Assembly: GCA_023411815.1 (NCBI GenBank) | Contig: JAEYOJ010000036.1 | Coordinates: forward strand, 1 to 17,086 | Source: Pseudomonadota bacterium | GTDB lineage: Bacteria > Desulfobacterota > Desulfovibrionia > Desulfovibrionales > Desulfovibrionaceae | Length of the DNA stretch: 17,086 nt | Direction of reading: 5' to 3' | Part shown: piece after piece, positions 15,727 to 17,086 of the stretch | How positions within the stretch are numbered: the first letter of the stretch is position 1 | How the letters are laid out: each line of letters opens with the position of its first letter | Position numbers and translations under genes: made by a program | The notes under the pieces: generated by a model | Told to the model about the DNA's origin: nothing | Database searches by the model: none | What the model saw: the letters and a program-made list of their open reading frames with translations, nothing else

Positions 15727-16407
15727 TCAGAAGTAACCGAGATCATGGAGGGTAGAAAGACAACTCTCCTTGCGCTCGTCCCGGCCCGAGCGTTCATCGC
15801 TGCCGAGGCCTGCCGGAACGGTACACGGCACGCATCCCAAGGAACGATAGCCGCGGTCATACAGCGGGCAGTAAGGCAGGCCGCGACCGGCAATGTAGGA
15901 CCATATATCCATCTCGGTCCAGTCCAGGAGCGGGCTGACTTGCAGATAGTCAGGATTGCTGCGCTGTTCGAAGGCGGCCCGGTCCTTGCGGCTGGGGTGC
16001 TCGTCGCGCCTGACGCCGTTTACGAGCACGCCGATTCCGTTCTCGGCGATGGCCTTGCGCAATGGTTCGATCTTGAGCAACCGACAGCACTCCATGCGGT
16101 CCTCTGAAACGGGTGCGCAAGCCTTGGGAACTGGTCCGGTCTCGATGACGTCGACCCCCCAGGCTTGAGCCATCGCGCGGCGGAAGGCTATGGTTTCCGG
16201 AAACTTGAGGCCCGTATCGATGGACAAGGCCATAGGAGTCCCTCCGCCACGTTTACGCAACACCTCCATCCATAGCCAGAGAGCCACCGTGGAATCCTTG
16301 CCGCCGGTCCAGGCCACGGCGATCAGGCCATTGCCCGCACGCTCCGCAGCTTCTTGCAGGACCGTCAGGCTTGCCTCACATTTGGCCTCAAGGGACTGAC
16401 TGTGCAT
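15727..16407 (-). CDS. CysH-like APS/PAPS reductase family protein with Fe-S cysteines
   Basis: Encodes 226 residues. The PP-loop VAWTGGKDSTVAL (residues 31-43) opens an adenylate-binding fold. Further family motifs are GVRRDEHPSRKD, QVSPLLDWTEMDIWSYI and LPYCPLYDRGYRSLGCVPCT. The Cys pair ECC (107-108) and CVPC (192, 195) match the CC-X~80-CxxC ligands of the [4Fe-4S] cluster in assimilatory APS reductases. The usual C-terminal ECG(I/L)H with the catalytic cysteine is absent; the tail instead reads KESCLSTLHDLGYF, with Cys216 the only candidate. Reduction of adenylylated sulfate is possible, but another adenylyl-transfer, thiolation or sulfur-handling role fits as well. CysD (ATP sulfurylase subunit) is less likely because it lacks these cysteines. 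The gene is divergent from the flavin protein gene (129-bp gap) and 91 bp upstream of ispG on the same strand. Confidence 0.8.
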   Translation of the reverse strand: MHSQSLEAKCEASLTVLQEAAERAGNGLIAVAWTGGKDSTVALWLWMEVLRKRGGGTPMALSIDTGLKFPETIAFRRAMAQAWGVDVIETGPVPKACAPVSEDRMECCRLLKIEPLRKAIAENGIGVLVNGVRRDEHPSRKDRAAFEQRSNPDYLQVSPLLDWTEMDIWSYIAGRGLPYCPLYDRGYRSLGCVPCTVPAGLGSDERSGRDERKESCLSTLHDLGYF

Positions 16408-16525
16408 TATTATCGTCCCGCTCCTCGCCTCAACTCACATGCTGGCGTGCTTTCCGCTTGCACCAAAGGACTTTTTTCGTGTATGCATGGCCGCTACATC
16501 CATTTTCATGCGCACTGGCATGCCC

Positions 16526-16530
16526 GGAGG
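16526..16530 (+). promoter_or_regulatory. Ribosome binding site deciding the flavin-protein start
   Basis: GGAGG lies 6 nt before ATG 16537. This ideal site excludes the longer in-frame reading from 16354, which would overlap the divergent CysH-like gene. Confidence 0.75.
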
Positions 16531-16536
16531 AAACAC

Positions 16537-16965
16537 ATGCTGGAAAAGGTAATACGACTCATTGCCGAACAGGACATCTGCGTGCTGGCCACGGTTTCCG
16601 ACAAAACACCACACTGCTCGCTCATGGCGTATGTCGCCTCCGCCGACGGGCGACGCATCCACATGGCTACTTCTCGGAGCACTAAAAAATATAGCAACAT
16701 TCTACGGAATACAAGCGTGAGCCTGCTTATTGACGACCGCGCCGCCTCCGAGCGGGAGTCCGCCAGCGCACTGACCTTAACCGGCACCTGCGCCCCCATG
16801 GCCGAGGACGAAGCCAAGGAACAAGTCAGACAGATGATAATCCGTCGACATCCTCATCTGAGCAAGTTTGTCAGCCATCCGGATGTGGACATCCTGGAGA
16901 TGGAGGTCGAATCAGTCCTCTTGCTCCAAGGGCTGAGTGAGTCGTATTTCGAACGTCTTTCCTAA
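16537..16965 (+). CDS. Pyridoxamine 5'-phosphate oxidase-like (split β-barrel) flavin-binding protein
   Basis: Encodes 142 residues. The fold is suggested by the N-terminal helix MLEKVIRLIAEQ followed by ICVLATVSDKTPHCSLMAYV (the usual first β-strands), the phosphate-binding-type stretch IHMATSRSTKKYSNILRNT, then SVSLLIDD and the C-terminal strand ILEMEVESVLLLQGLSESYF. Members bind FMN or F420 or heme; most small ones like this are general flavin reductases/oxidases of unknown substrate, and true pyridoxal synthesis (PdxH) is unlikely because PdxH is longer with different motifs. The length is normal, so the protein appears complete although its TAA stop touches the insertion-sequence edge. 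It is divergent from the CysH-like gene and shares its 129-bp upstream region, suggesting possible joint control. Confidence 0.8.
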   Translation: MLEKVIRLIAEQDICVLATVSDKTPHCSLMAYVASADGRRIHMATSRSTKKYSNILRNTSVSLLIDDRAASERESASALTLTGTCAPMAEDEAKEQVRQMIIRRHPHLSKFVSHPDVDILEMEVESVLLLQGLSESYFERLS

Positions 16966-17086
16966 GGCGTGTCCTCAAATGAGCCAGATGGCCGTTGAGG
17001 CGAGATATATTGCTGCCAGGAAGTTTCTCGCGGTCTTGTCGTAGCGAGTGGCGATGGCTCGGAACTGCTTGAGCTTGCAGAAAAAA
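16966..17086 (+). mobile_element. End of an IS5-family-like insertion sequence (partial, continues off the right edge)
   Basis: The transposase reading frame begins (as its 3' end) 9 bp inside this segment and runs off the window. The outer edge GGCGTGTCCTCAAATGAG is a plausible terminal inverted repeat, preceded by CTAA (16962-16965), which fits the YTAR/TA target preference known for IS5-family elements. The exact boundary cannot be fixed to better than about 3 bp without the other end. Confidence 0.7.
16975..17086 (-). CDS. IS5-family DDE transposase, C-terminal fragment
   Basis: Thirty-six residues plus a TGA stop (16975-16977) are visible on the minus strand: FFCKLKQFRAIATRYDKTAR followed by NFLAAIYLASTAIWLI. 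The F-KLK-FR-IATRYDKTA-NF-A pattern with a hydrophobic C-terminal helix is characteristic of the end of IS5-type (IS427-like group) transposases, just after the catalytic glutamate region (the Y-K-x-K part of the Y(2)R(3)E(6)K signature). The DDE residues lie outside the window, so activity cannot be judged. Such elements often make the full transposase by frameshifting between two frames; that cannot be tested here. Confidence 0.85.
   Translation of the reverse strand, partial: FFCKLKQFRAIATRYDKTARNFLAAIYLASTAIWLI

Noticed and set aside
15727..16407. Annotation as CysD (sulfate adenylyltransferase subunit 2)
   Set aside because: The protein is shorter and carries the CC/CxxC Fe-S cysteines and GCVPCT motif of the CysH/APS reductase side of the family; no cysN/ATP sulfurylase GTPase gene is adjacent.
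16458..16487. TTGCAC-18 bp-TATGCA as a promoter for the flavin protein gene
   Set aside because: Position is sensible (about 50 bp before the start), but both hexamers are poor matches; too weak to list.
16354..16536. Longer start for the flavin protein gene
   Set aside because: The extension overlaps the divergent CysH-like gene, is unlike the family's N-terminus and ignores the strong GGAGG before ATG 16537.
1..17086. CRISPR arrays, tRNA or rRNA genes, riboswitches, phage or defense modules
   Set aside because: No repeat-spacer pattern, cloverleaf, rRNA segment or known defense-gene set was seen; apart from the IS fragment the content is housekeeping.

Overview
The window is GC-rich, densely packed bacterial chromosome of a Desulfovibrio-like (Desulfovibrionaceae) type. 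That is an inference from the gene order and protein style: an operon ispG-proS-xseA-M23 peptidase-xseB-ispA-dxs, a rlmH / small ORF / rsmG / fabD-argS-SPOR neighbourhood, and DUF4390 next to an NtrY-like kinase. No rRNA, tRNA, CRISPR array or phage genes were seen. Most of the sequence is housekeeping; the accessory-looking part is the last ~1.3 kb.

Layout. (1) 1-2063, minus strand: a small secreted DUF4390 protein followed by a large membrane sensor histidine kinase of NtrY type that runs off the left edge after its PAS region, so the catalytic core is outside the window. A hairpin with a U-run lies in the leader of this pair. (2) 2223-3676: rlmH (23S rRNA methyltransferase) and a short unrecognised gene on plus, converging on and overlapping by 40 bp the 3' end of rsmG (16S rRNA methyltransferase) on minus. 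(3) 3768-7108, plus: fabD, argS and a membrane-anchored SPOR-domain protein, closed by a strong hairpin terminator at about 7138-7180. (4) 7332-15635, minus, read from right to left: ispG, proS, xseA, M23 peptidase, xseB, ispA, dxs, with gaps of 50 bp or less or overlaps, almost certainly one operon. It joins three isoprenoid genes (dxs, first MEP step; ispG, a late iron-sulfur MEP step; ispA, prenyl chain elongation) with both exonuclease VII subunits, prolyl-tRNA synthetase and an exported peptidoglycan peptidase. (5) 15727-16965: a divergent pair, a CysH-like (APS/PAPS reductase family) protein on minus and a small pyridoxamine-phosphate-oxidase-like flavin protein on plus. (6) 16966-17086: the end of an insertion sequence carrying the C-terminus of an IS5-type DDE transposase, abutting the stop codon of the flavin protein gene.

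No convincing undescribed multi-gene system is visible. The observations best worth follow-up are the CysH-like protein, which keeps the PP-loop and all four Fe-S cysteines but lacks the normal C-terminal catalytic signature; the IS edge lying on a stop codon; the unrecognised 72-residue protein wedged between two rRNA methyltransferase genes; and the hairpin/U-run in the leader of the DUF4390-kinase pair.
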